From positions 1 to 5,585 of the forward strand of contig CBCTCU010000066.1 in NCBI GenBank assembly GCA_965145485.1: a DNA stretch of 5,585 nucleotides, written 5' to 3'. This DNA comes from CABQCM01 sp965145485 (GTDB lineage: Bacteria; Bacillota; Clostridia; Oscillospirales; Acutalibacteraceae). Below the pieces are notes generated by a model. It was given only the letters and a program-made list of their open reading frames with translations. It was not told where the DNA came from and did not search any database. This document shows, in pieces, positions 1 to 4,793 of this stretch. The translations under genes were made by a program, and so were the position numbers. Position 1 is the first letter of the stretch, and every line of letters starts with the position of its first letter.

Positions 1-1
1 G

Positions 2-103
2 GCGACGGGAGAAGTCAAGGTCAAAAAGGCCCCCTGGTCCACCCAGACCATTGCCACCACCCATGCCGTCAATGGCTGCGAGTTCTCCTTCCTGGTGGGC
101 TGA
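2..103 (+). CDS. C-terminal end of an unidentified phage protein (partial)
   Basis: An open frame enters from the left edge and gives 33 codons before a TGA at 101-103. Of these codons, 27 end in G or C, the same GC-rich style as the lysis genes that follow, which supports real coding. The peptide ends in ...GCEFSFLVG and carries no motif I recognise. It stops 36 nt before the endolysin start on the same strand, so by position it is probably the last structural (tail or baseplate) gene before the lysis cassette. That role is inferred from phage gene order, not from the residues. Confidence 0.55.
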   Translation, partial: ATGEVKVKKAPWSTQTIATTHAVNGCEFSFLVG

Positions 104-139
104 GGAGGGCAAACCATTATTTTAGAAAGGATGAGGACA

Positions 140-865
140 ATGTCGAAGGTATTCATTGGGGTAGGCCACGGAGGGAGCGATCCCGGGGCGACGGGGAACG
201 GATTCCAGGAAAAAGACCTGAATCTGTCCATCGCGCTGGCCTGCCGTGACACGCTGGCAGGCAGCGGCGTGGATGTGGAGATCAGCCGGGAGGCGGACGT
301 CACCAGCTCGCTGGAGGAACGCATCCGGCAGTGCAACCAGTTTGATCCCGACCTGGCGCTGGACGTCCACAACAACGCAGGCGGCGGGGACGGAGCGGAG
401 GTCTACCATCACTACGCGGGAGGCACGGGCAAGACCCTGGCCGAAAACATCCTGTCGGAGATCGTGGCCATCGGCCAGAACAGCCGGGGGACAAAGGTCA
501 AGCTCAACAGCGCGGGCAGGGACTATTTCGGGTTCATCCGGCAGACGTCGGCCCCGGCGGTCATCGTCGAATGCGCCTTTGTGGACAATGCGGCGGATAT
601 CCAGATGGTGGGCACGGCGGACAAGCAAAAGCGGATGGGGCAGGCCATTGCCCGTGGGGTGCTGAAAACGCTGGGAATCCCCTACCAGGGGGACGTCAAC
701 GGGGACGGCAAGGTAGACGCATCGGACGCCCTGCTGGCCTTGCAGGATTCGGTCGAGCTGACGCAGCTGAGCGAGGAGCAGAGGCAGAAAGCCGACATGA
801 ACGGCGATGGGAAGGTGGATGCATCCGACGCCCTCGCCATGCTGCAAAAGAGCGTGGGGAGGTAG
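140..865 (+). CDS. Phage endolysin: N-acetylmuramoyl-L-alanine amidase (Amidase_3) with C-terminal type I dockerin
   Basis: A 241-aa zinc amidase expected to cut the bond between N-acetylmuramic acid and L-alanine in peptidoglycan, releasing phage from the host. Residues 1-175 match the Amidase_3 fold: GHGGSDPGA carries the first zinc ligand His10, Glu24 lies in QEKDLN, His77 in DVHNNA, and Glu144 in VIVECAF is the expected catalytic acid. Residues about 185-240 form a type I dockerin: two calcium loops of the DxNxDGxxDxxD kind (185-196 and 219-230), each followed by a helix. No signal peptide is visible, so export should need the holin. The start at 140 is preferred because AAAGG (126-130) lies 9 nt upstream, whereas the in-frame ATG at 131 touches that site. 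The next gene begins 5 nt after the stop. A dockerin as the targeting part of a phage lysin is unusual. The amidase call is firm; the dockerin's partner is unknown. Confidence 0.93.
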   Translation: MSKVFIGVGHGGSDPGATGNGFQEKDLNLSIALACRDTLAGSGVDVEISREADVTSSLEERIRQCNQFDPDLALDVHNNAGGGDGAEVYHHYAGGTGKTLAENILSEIVAIGQNSRGTKVKLNSAGRDYFGFIRQTSAPAVIVECAFVDNAADIQMVGTADKQKRMGQAIARGVLKTLGIPYQGDVNGDGKVDASDALLALQDSVELTQLSEEQRQKADMNGDGKVDASDALAMLQKSVGR

Positions 866-870
866 GGCGG

Positions 871-1194
871 ATGGCAAACTGCATCCTGGACCCCCAGAGG
901 GATTGCCTGGGGCTGCAAAAGGCCGAGATGCTGGAAAAGCAGCTGGACGAATACCGCAGGCAGGCGCGCGAGACCCACGGGGAGCTGTACAGCAAGATCA
1001 ACCACCTGGAGCAGACGGCGGCCAAGACGGATGTGCAGTACGGCCAGATCATGGAGACGCTGGGCAGCGTCAAGACCGACATCAGCGAGCTCAAATCCAA
1101 GCCCGCCCGGCGGTGGGAAGCGGTGGTGGACAAGGTGCTGCTTGGCCTCATCGGCGCTGTTGTGGTCTATATTGCTTCCAGGATTGGGTTTTGA
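871..1194 (+). CDS. XhlA-like (haemolysin XhlA family) phage lysis-associated membrane protein
   Basis: A 107-aa protein with a long charged helical region (about residues 17-76, rich in Glu, Lys and Gln and likely coiled coil) and a single C-terminal membrane segment at about 88-103 (VLLGLIGAVVVYIASRI). This layout, and a place between amidase and holin, match the XhlA family of phages and PBSX-like elements, which assists holin and endolysin in lysis. Basic residues just before the membrane segment (Lys75, Lys77, Arg80, Arg81) suggest the N-terminal part is cytoplasmic. The SD GGGGAGG (856-862) overlaps the amidase stop codon, with 8 nt before ATG, so the two genes are probably translationally coupled. 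The N-terminus has two cysteines (Cys4, Cys12) of unknown role. The family call comes from architecture and context rather than a catalytic motif. Confidence 0.8.
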   Translation: MANCILDPQRDCLGLQKAEMLEKQLDEYRRQARETHGELYSKINHLEQTAAKTDVQYGQIMETLGSVKTDISELKSKPARRWEAVVDKVLLGLIGAVVVYIASRIGF

Positions 1195-1202
1195 TAGCAG
1201 GG

Positions 1203-1274
1203 GACGGATAGGCCGTCTTACGGACCCAATGATTCTGGGGGCGGCCGTACGACCGGTCCGGCCAGTTTGACGGC
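1203..1274 (+). promoter_or_regulatory. Possible structured RNA element between the XhlA-like and holin genes
   Basis: The 155-nt gap between the two genes has no supported frame but several perfect complementary segments. GCCGTC (1212-1217) pairs with GACGGC (1269-1274). Inside that pair, CGGACC (1221-1226) pairs with GGTCCG (1255-1260). Competing pairings also exist: GACGG (1203-1207) with CCGTC (1213-1217), and GGCCG (1243-1247) with CGGCC (1259-1263). Mutually exclusive stems ahead of a terminator-like hairpin resemble an attenuator. The region is GC-rich, so chance pairing is a real alternative, and I recognise no known riboswitch class. Confidence 0.3.
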
Positions 1275-1289
1275 TTAGGCCCCATGCGG

Positions 1290-1318
1290 GAAAGGCCCGG
1301 TTCGCAGCCGGGCCTTTC
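1290..1318 (+). terminator. Terminator-like hairpin upstream of the holin gene
   Basis: A perfect 11-bp inverted repeat, GAAAGGCCCGG (1290-1300) and CCGGGCCTTTC (1308-1318), with a 7-nt loop. The stem ends in an A/T step typical of intrinsic terminators, but only three T residues occur and no longer T-run follows. It sits 17 nt before the holin SD. It could reduce readthrough into holin, protect an mRNA end, or be a processing site. Confidence 0.5.
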
Positions 1319-1349
1319 ATGGCAGGTTTTATGCAGGAGGTGAAAGAAA

Positions 1350-1619
1350 ATGAAGATTAACTGGAAGGTCAGGCTGAAGAACAAGACTTTCTGGTTGTCG
1401 GTGGTCCCGGCGGTGCTGCTGTTCATCCAGGTGGTGGCGGGTGTGTTTGGCTACACGTTAGATTTGGGCGATCTGGGCAACAAGCTGCTGGCGGTGGTCA
1501 ACGCGGCGTTTGCCCTGCTGTCGGTGCTTGGCATTGTCACCGACCCCACCACGAAGGGCGTCGCCGACAGCGAGCAGGCATTGTCGTATGAGAAGCCAAA
1601 AGAGGACGAACCGGAATAA
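1350..1619 (+). CDS. Phage holin, phiLC3 family (Phage_holin_1)
   Basis: An 89-aa small membrane protein that would form holes in the cytoplasmic membrane and let the amidase reach the wall. The N-terminus INWKVRLKNKTFW is characteristic of the phiLC3 family. Two membrane segments follow, at about residues 14-35 and 45-65, then DPTTKG at 65-70 with ...DSEQALSY, another family hallmark, and a charged tail rich in Lys and Glu. Length is normal for the family. The SD AGGAGGTGA (1335-1343) is nearly perfect and 6 nt before ATG, so translation should be strong. It is the last gene of the plus-strand lysis group, and a strong terminator lies about 110 nt downstream. The 155-nt gap before it contrasts with the tight amidase and XhlA-like junction and may allow separate control. 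Confidence 0.93.
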   Translation: MKINWKVRLKNKTFWLSVVPAVLLFIQVVAGVFGYTLDLGDLGNKLLAVVNAAFALLSVLGIVTDPTTKGVADSEQALSYEKPKEDEPE

Positions 1620-1728
1620 ATGGCCGGTGGCGCACCGTGGTACGCTGGCGGTTGCGTTTTATCCCTCGCCCCCGTTTGCGTCTGACGTATGCTATAGATG
1701 ACGAGCGGAGCAAAAAATAAGTCGACCC

Positions 1729-1764
1729 AAAACCGGGCGAGATCCAATATCTCGCCCGGTTTTT
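1729..1764 (+). terminator. Rho-independent terminator of the lysis operon
   Basis: A perfect 15-bp inverted repeat, AAAACCGGGCGAGAT (1729-1743) and ATCTCGCCCGGTTTT (1749-1763), with a 5-nt loop CCAAT and a run of five T (1760-1764). It is the strongest intrinsic terminator in the window and lies 110 nt after the holin stop. Because the left arm begins with AAAA, it would also have a T-run when read from the other strand. Confidence 0.9.
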
Positions 1765-1870
1765 GATGGAGCAAAAATCCGTTCGCCGAAGGGGAGAAAG
1801 CAAAACGGGCCTTTGTGCGCAGGCTTTCTGAAAAATACGGGCTAACAGTAAAAATTGTATATTTCCAGCG
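1765..1870. other. Non-coding spacer between the lysis terminator and the tandem repeat
   Basis: No gene is supported here. One forward frame is open from just after a TGA at 1764-1766 to a TAA at 1917-1919 and reads plausibly (AEGEKAKRAFVRRLSEKYGL) but has no ATG and no SD, so at most it is a gene remnant. About 10 nt before 1871 (TATTTCCAG) resemble the sequence before the second repeat copy (TATTACCAG), so the repeat unit may begin slightly before 1871. Confidence 0.4.
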
Positions 1871-2029
1871 GGCTACGGATTTGTTGCCGGGGGAGGGGGC
1901 ATGGAATGCAGCGATTTAATTCGGCCTCTCCTGGAGGTTTCGCATGTACCTATACAGAAGGGGTACGGCGTCCATTGGGCTGGGCGGCTTCCACTGTGGC
2001 GCGACGAAGAGAACCGTTATTACCAGAGA
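1871..2029. repeat. Tandem direct repeat, copy 1 of a 159-bp unit
   Basis: This copy and the next align without gaps over 147 nt (1871-2017 with 2030-2176), with 133 identical positions and 14 mismatches, about 90 percent. Two blocks are identical: 35 nt (1878-1912) and 52 nt (1943-1994). Between them is a variable patch (1913-1925) holding 6 of the 14 mismatches. Small conserved pairings occur, such as GTACC (1945-1949) with GGTAC (1962-1966). Because 159 is a multiple of three, all forward frames repeat in phase and look open. Mismatches do not favour third positions in any frame (at most 6 of 14), which argues against coding. Confidence 0.85.
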
Positions 2030-2188
2030 GGCTACCGATTTGTTGCCGGGGGAGGGGGCATGGAATGCAGCCAATCATTTCAGTCTCTCCTGGAGGTTTC
2101 ACATGTACCTATACAGAAGGGGTACGGCGTCCATTGGGCTGGGCGGCTTCCACCGTGAAACGACGCAGGGAACCGTGGCCGTCGAGGA
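2030..2188. repeat. Tandem direct repeat, copy 2 of the 159-bp unit
   Basis: The second copy starts directly after the first. Clear similarity ends near 2176, after which the sequence is unique, so there are just under two full copies. It keeps the GTACC/GGTAC pairing and has one more base pair than copy 1 in a GCGTC/GACGC pairing around the 3' half. I cannot tell whether the unit is an interspersed genomic element, an RNA, or a local duplication. Confidence 0.82.
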
Positions 2189-2233
2189 TGTCCGGCTGTC
2201 AGACGAGGGAGGTCCTGCTGACCAACCGTGGAA

Positions 2234-2265
2234 AACGCCGCGAACGGTATATCGTTCGCGGCGTT
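2234..2265 (-). terminator. Intrinsic terminator for the XRE regulator gene
   Basis: A perfect 13-bp inverted repeat, AACGCCGCGAACG (2234-2246) and CGTTCGCGGCGTT (2253-2265), with a 6-nt loop. On the minus strand the stem runs into TTTT, giving an intrinsic terminator 30 nt after the regulator's stop. On the plus strand no T-run follows (GTGG), so minus-strand use is favoured. Confidence 0.75.
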
Positions 2266-2270
2266 GTGGT

Positions 2271-2298
2271 ATAAGCGTTCGTTGCAAAAGACGCTTAT
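2271..2298. repeat. Small inverted repeat overlapping the regulator stop codon
   Basis: An 8-bp inverted repeat, ATAAGCGT (2271-2278) and ACGCTTAT (2291-2298), with a 12-nt loop. It covers the TAA of the minus-strand regulator and precedes the main terminator stem. It may form a second stem of a bipartite terminator; there is no T-run directly after it. Confidence 0.45.
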
Positions 2299-3134
2299 TT
2301 GAGATAGGGCTTGTTCCGCCCTCCCTGATAATAGCAGAAGTTGTTTGGCGGCTCGATCATTTCTCTGGCAAAGATCAAAAGAGCGATAAAGGAGGGGGTA
2401 GGGATAAAGTGATAGACCGTCTGTATTTCATCATCCATCTCAATTTGCGTCTGCCGCAGCAAGCCGTATTTTTCGAGCGTTGCGATTACCTGCACCGCTT
2501 GATCCGGCTGCATCCCCATGGCTTTGACGAACAAATTGGGGGTAAAGGCTTTGCTGTTTTCTCGTTTGTTTAGCATAACGCATGCGTCGAAAACATTGGG
2601 ATCGGAAAAATCTCGGAAAAAAGACAGATAGTCGATGCCGTTAAAAAAAGCCGCTTGGGTATCGCGTATTTCCGGCACCAGCAGGAAATAGGACAGCCGG
2701 TTTGCAATGCCCATTCTTGTGAATCCATCGTCCGTGATCACGCTGGAATAGATTTGATCCTGCTCGCCCCATGCTTTTTTATCATCCTTCAAGCAGCTAT
2801 TATTGGGCACTCGCCCAAACAGTGCCCGCTCCATATCCCAACAATAGTCAAGGAGCATCAGAAAGCGATCTTGGAGAGGCGTGCTCACAATTTTTTCGCA
2901 TAGGGCGGTTTGCAGGTTGCCGTAATCCGCAAGGCTGCGGCCGAAGAGGGAATCCATCGAAACCCCAAAAAAATCGGCGATTTTAGGCAAAATCTCGGTG
3001 TCGGGAACGCCCCCGTTTTCCCACTTGGATACGGCCTGCGCCGTGACGCCGACATAGTTTGCTAATTCCTCTTGCTTTACACCGCGTTGCTTGCGCATGG
3101 AGGCGATCTGTCTGCCAATCATTTCAATACCCAT
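2295..3134 (-). CDS. XRE-family helix-turn-helix transcriptional regulator with a long C-terminal domain
   Basis: A 279-aa DNA-binding protein. Residues about 5-64 form a Cro/CI-type HTH_3 domain: the motif QEELANYVGVTAQAVSKWEN (21-40) gives both helices of the HTH, and the VSKWENG signature is typical of Firmicute XRE regulators. The remaining 215 residues are not a peptidase: there is no LexA/CI Ser-Lys cleavage arrangement I can identify. Near 205-250 the pattern of helices followed by ...LEKYGLL looks like a winged helix, so the C-terminal part may sense a ligand or form dimers. The start is set by GGAGG on the minus strand (3145-3141), 6 nt before ATG. A good promoter lies 52 nt upstream and a terminator directly downstream, so it is probably monocistronic. 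It could regulate itself or the adjacent cargo genes; the target is unknown. Confidence 0.88.
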   Translation of the reverse strand: MGIEMIGRQIASMRKQRGVKQEELANYVGVTAQAVSKWENGGVPDTEILPKIADFFGVSMDSLFGRSLADYGNLQTALCEKIVSTPLQDRFLMLLDYCWDMERALFGRVPNNSCLKDDKKAWGEQDQIYSSVITDDGFTRMGIANRLSYFLLVPEIRDTQAAFFNGIDYLSFFRDFSDPNVFDACVMLNKRENSKAFTPNLFVKAMGMQPDQAVQVIATLEKYGLLRQTQIEMDDEIQTVYHFIPTPSFIALLIFAREMIEPPNNFCYYQGGRNKPYLK

Positions 3135-3185
3135 CGTATTCCTCCGTTCGTTATCCAGGATTGGAAAGCCGCTTTCACTGGGGTC

Positions 3186-3214
3186 ATTCTACAACAAGCC
3201 GTGGTTGATATCAA
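3186..3214 (-). promoter_or_regulatory. Sigma70/SigA-type promoter of the XRE regulator gene
   Basis: On the minus strand TTGATA (3214-3209) and TAGAAT (3191-3186) are separated by exactly 17 nt. The hexamers match the consensus at 4-5 of 6 positions each with ideal spacing. A start near 3179 would give a leader of about 45 nt containing the GGAGG site. Confidence 0.72.
3205..3214. promoter_or_regulatory. Palindrome overlapping the -35 box, candidate operator
   Basis: TTGATATCAA is a perfect 10-bp palindrome that contains the -35 hexamer of the regulator promoter. Palindromes there are typical operator positions for XRE repressors, so autoregulation is possible. Being short and seen once, it could also be chance. 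Confidence 0.35.
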
Positions 3215-3463
3215 TGGAGGCGACGATGGAAAAATCAAACACGGGTTGCGTGCCTTTTGCGCACACAAATAGGAGCGTATGGTAGAGGAGGGCGCGGCCG
3301 CAGAGCAAACATCGGGCGTTCCCAGCTTTTATCCGGAGCAATCGTCGGGAAAAGCCATTCCGGCGCGATAATGCACCGGCCTGCTCACCAACTCCGGGAA
3401 AAGGCTGGGGAATGGTTGCAGGTTGCACACCGGTCTCACGCCATTCCAGATAGACGCGATGGT
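3215..3463. other. Intergenic region between the methyltransferase and regulator genes
   Basis: No gene is supported. A 79-codon minus-strand frame (3189-3428) has only a GTG start without SD, and competing plus-strand frames also lack SD sites. No clear intrinsic terminator follows the methyltransferase stop. The stretch could contain decayed coding sequence, but I cannot assign it. Confidence 0.4.
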
Positions 3464-4222
3464 TTAGAGCGGCTTTTTCGCCAAGTACAAAACATACGTG
3501 TCTAAGAATACAATCTTATTTCCCGCATCCAAAACGGCTTGCCGAAGGCCGTTGAAAAACAGGCTGTTATATGGTTCGGGAATCACCATGTGGTCGCAAT
3601 GTGTTCCAGAAAAGGCAACATATTCGTCTGCGGTAAACTCTCGCCTGCCAGGATACTCGCGCTGTTGAAAATCGATATATCCATATTGCGTGGCGTTGGC
3701 ATATTGGAACGACCCATGCGTATAGGCTATTTCCGGCTTGAAATACGCGGAATAAACTTGTTGGATTTTATGATATAAATCTTCATTGGGCGATTTATAA
3801 TCCCCTCTGGTCAACATCATCGCCAACGATCCGCCCGGTTTTAACAAGGCAAAGGTTTTGGAAAAAGCCACCTGCTCGGGGATCCACTGAATGGTTGCGG
3901 CAGAGTAAATCATGTCAAATCTCTGACTGCCAAAGTCATGGGTCATAAAGTCGTCGTTGATCAGGTGGAAATTGGGGCGCTTTCCATACTTGCGCTTCAT
4001 CCTATCGGCGAGATGCTCGCCTAGTTCAATGGCGTGATAGTCGCACCCGGTAGACAGAATCGGGTCGGTGGCCTGTCCGGTCCCAGGGCCAAGCTCCAAA
4101 ACCGATTTTCCGGGGCCTGTTTTGGAATAGGCGATTAGATCCTCAAACAATGCGGCTGTGTACCGGGGGCGGTATTGGTCGAATTGTTCTGGTATGGTGT
4201 CAAATATTTTGCGAAATTCCAT
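3464..4222 (-). CDS. Class I SAM-dependent methyltransferase (Methyltransf_11/25 type), substrate unknown
   Basis: A 252-aa protein with the Rossmann-like SAM-binding core. Motif I is VLELGPGTG (residues 41-49); Glu66 in YHAIELG ends strand beta-2 and should hold the ribose hydroxyls; NDDF at 89-92 fits the adenine-side motif; FDMIYSAATIQWIP (102-115) is motif IV; LLKPGGSLAMM (126-136) is the post-motif strand of small-molecule methyltransferases. The C-terminal third (about 150-252) is aromatic-rich and probably shapes the substrate pocket. There is no DPPY/NPPF motif, so DNA N6-adenine methylation is unlikely. ATG at 4222 is chosen because the protein family begins around MEFRKIFDTIPEQFDQYRP; minus-strand GGAAG (4233-4229) lies 6 nt upstream and GGGAGG 13 nt upstream. 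An in-frame extension to 4381 only translates the leader. A terminator-like hairpin sits in that leader. Substrate, and any link to the regulator, are unknown. Confidence 0.88.
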   Translation of the reverse strand: MEFRKIFDTIPEQFDQYRPRYTAALFEDLIAYSKTGPGKSVLELGPGTGQATDPILSTGCDYHAIELGEHLADRMKRKYGKRPNFHLINDDFMTHDFGSQRFDMIYSAATIQWIPEQVAFSKTFALLKPGGSLAMMLTRGDYKSPNEDLYHKIQQVYSAYFKPEIAYTHGSFQYANATQYGYIDFQQREYPGRREFTADEYVAFSGTHCDHMVIPEPYNSLFFNGLRQAVLDAGNKIVFLDTYVLYLAKKPL

Positions 4223-4253
4223 GGTGTTCTTCCAACCTCCCGTGAAATAAATG

Positions 4254-4292
4254 AAAAGCCTCGCCCTTGGAGCGTCCGGGGCGTGAGGAGGC
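4254..4292 (-). terminator. Attenuator-like hairpin in the methyltransferase leader
   Basis: On the minus strand CGCCC (4283-4279) pairs with GGGCG (4266-4262), and after a bulge GCCT (4292-4289) pairs with AGGC (4261-4258). TTTT follows (4257-4254), then a T-rich stretch leading to the SD at 4241-4236. It could terminate transcription before the methyltransferase gene, either as the end of the upstream toxin-immunity transcript or as a leader attenuator. The bulged stem makes it only a moderate candidate. Confidence 0.45.
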
Positions 4293-4305
4293 CCGAAAAG
4301 GGCAT

Positions 4306-4333
4306 ATCCTATCTCCCGGGGGAGGAGGCGCAA
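4306..4333 (-). promoter_or_regulatory. Weak candidate promoter for the methyltransferase gene
   Basis: On the minus strand TTGCGC (4333-4328) and TAGGAT (4311-4306) are 16 nt apart. The match to consensus is partial (3 of 6 and 4 of 6). If used, transcription would start near 4299, just ahead of the attenuator-like hairpin. The rest of the 259-nt gap (4334-4481) is GC-rich with nothing else I can assign. Confidence 0.3.
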
Positions 4334-4481
4334 AAGCGTCCTGCCGTATGGCCCCGATTCTGTCCCATCGGGTGCGATCATACCCCGCCCTGCAACCCGT
4401 TCCCCGGTTGCCGTCGCACAATATAGCCAGCCGCACCGTGAGCGCGTTTACAAGCGAGCAGCAGGCAAGAGATTTTATCGG

Positions 4482-4793
4482 TTAAATCATATAGTCTGAA
4501 ATATTTTTTGTTTTTGCTTGTGTATCCACTACTACTGTGACTTCTTTATCTTTTTTTTCAAGATCGCGAAAAAGAGAAAGCATGATATCGACGGCTTCTT
4601 TCATTTCAGCAGGAATCTCTTCGATGTTTTTTAGAACGATAGTAGTCGGAAATTCAAAAGAACAGTGAAGGCAATCCCAGAGCGCGTCCATATTATGTCC
4701 ATAGTAATCAGGAAGTTGGAATACTTTTTTAAAGTACTCATGTAAATTCCAAAGGGAATGGATTCCCGCAAAATCTAAAATAATCTCCTTCAT
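4482..4793 (-). CDS. Barstar-family ribonuclease inhibitor (immunity protein)
   Basis: A 103-aa inhibitor expected to bind and block the barnase-like toxin encoded just upstream. It aligns with Bacillus amyloliquefaciens barstar, offset by one residue and without gaps through the core: LPDYYGHNMDALWDCL (27-42) corresponds to barstar's LPEYYGENLDALWDCL. The inhibitory residues Tyr29, Asp35, Trp38 and Asp39 are present as Tyr30, Asp36, Trp39 and Asp40. Differences occur at other interface positions: Thr42 to His43, Trp44 to Ser45, Glu76 to Asp77 and Glu80 to Lys81. A tail of about 13 residues extends past the usual end. The SD GGAGG (4805-4801, minus) is 7 nt before ATG and lies inside the toxin gene, which this gene overlaps by 56 nt, so coupling is likely. 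Composition is AT-rich and shifts abruptly to GC-rich just past the stop. No clear terminator follows. The family call is firm; pairing with the neighbour is inferred from overlap and known barnase-barstar biology. Confidence 0.95.
   Translation of the reverse strand: MKEIILDFAGIHSLWNLHEYFKKVFQLPDYYGHNMDALWDCLHCSFEFPTTIVLKNIEEIPAEMKEAVDIMLSLFRDLEKKDKEVTVVVDTQAKTKNISDYMI

Noticed and set aside
131..139. An ATG three codons upstream of the chosen amidase start
   Set aside because: The AAAGG site directly abuts this ATG, leaving no spacing; the ATG at 140 has proper spacing.
122..877. A 251-codon minus-strand frame opposite the amidase
   Set aside because: It is the GC-rich antisense of a clear amidase-dockerin gene, lacks an SD and has no recognisable domain.
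1510..1803. Short frames on both strands around the holin end and its terminator
   Set aside because: They cross the perfect 15-bp terminator or lie within the holin gene, and have no SD.
1871..2188. Template and variable repeats of a diversity-generating retroelement
   Set aside because: Nine of 14 mismatches involve an A but in both directions, five involve none, and no reverse transcriptase or accessory gene is in the window.
1871..2188. A CRISPR array
   Set aside because: There are only two long adjoining copies, with no short repeat and spacer pattern and no cas gene.
1855..2573. Forward frames spanning the tandem repeat (1855-2274, 1901-2158, 1944-2573)
   Set aside because: All three frames are open because the unit is a multiple of three. 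Mismatches between copies show no third-position bias, and the longest frame runs antisense into the XRE gene. One internal ATG at 1944 follows a GGAGG, so a small peptide is not fully excluded.
3189..3428. A 79-codon minus-strand frame between the methyltransferase and regulator
   Set aside because: It starts at GTG without SD, overlaps the regulator promoter and has no known motif.
4223..4381. A 53-residue N-terminal extension of the methyltransferase
   Set aside because: It translates the GC-rich leader and hairpin, is not protein-like for this family, and the ATG at 4222 has its own SD and a family-typical N-terminus.
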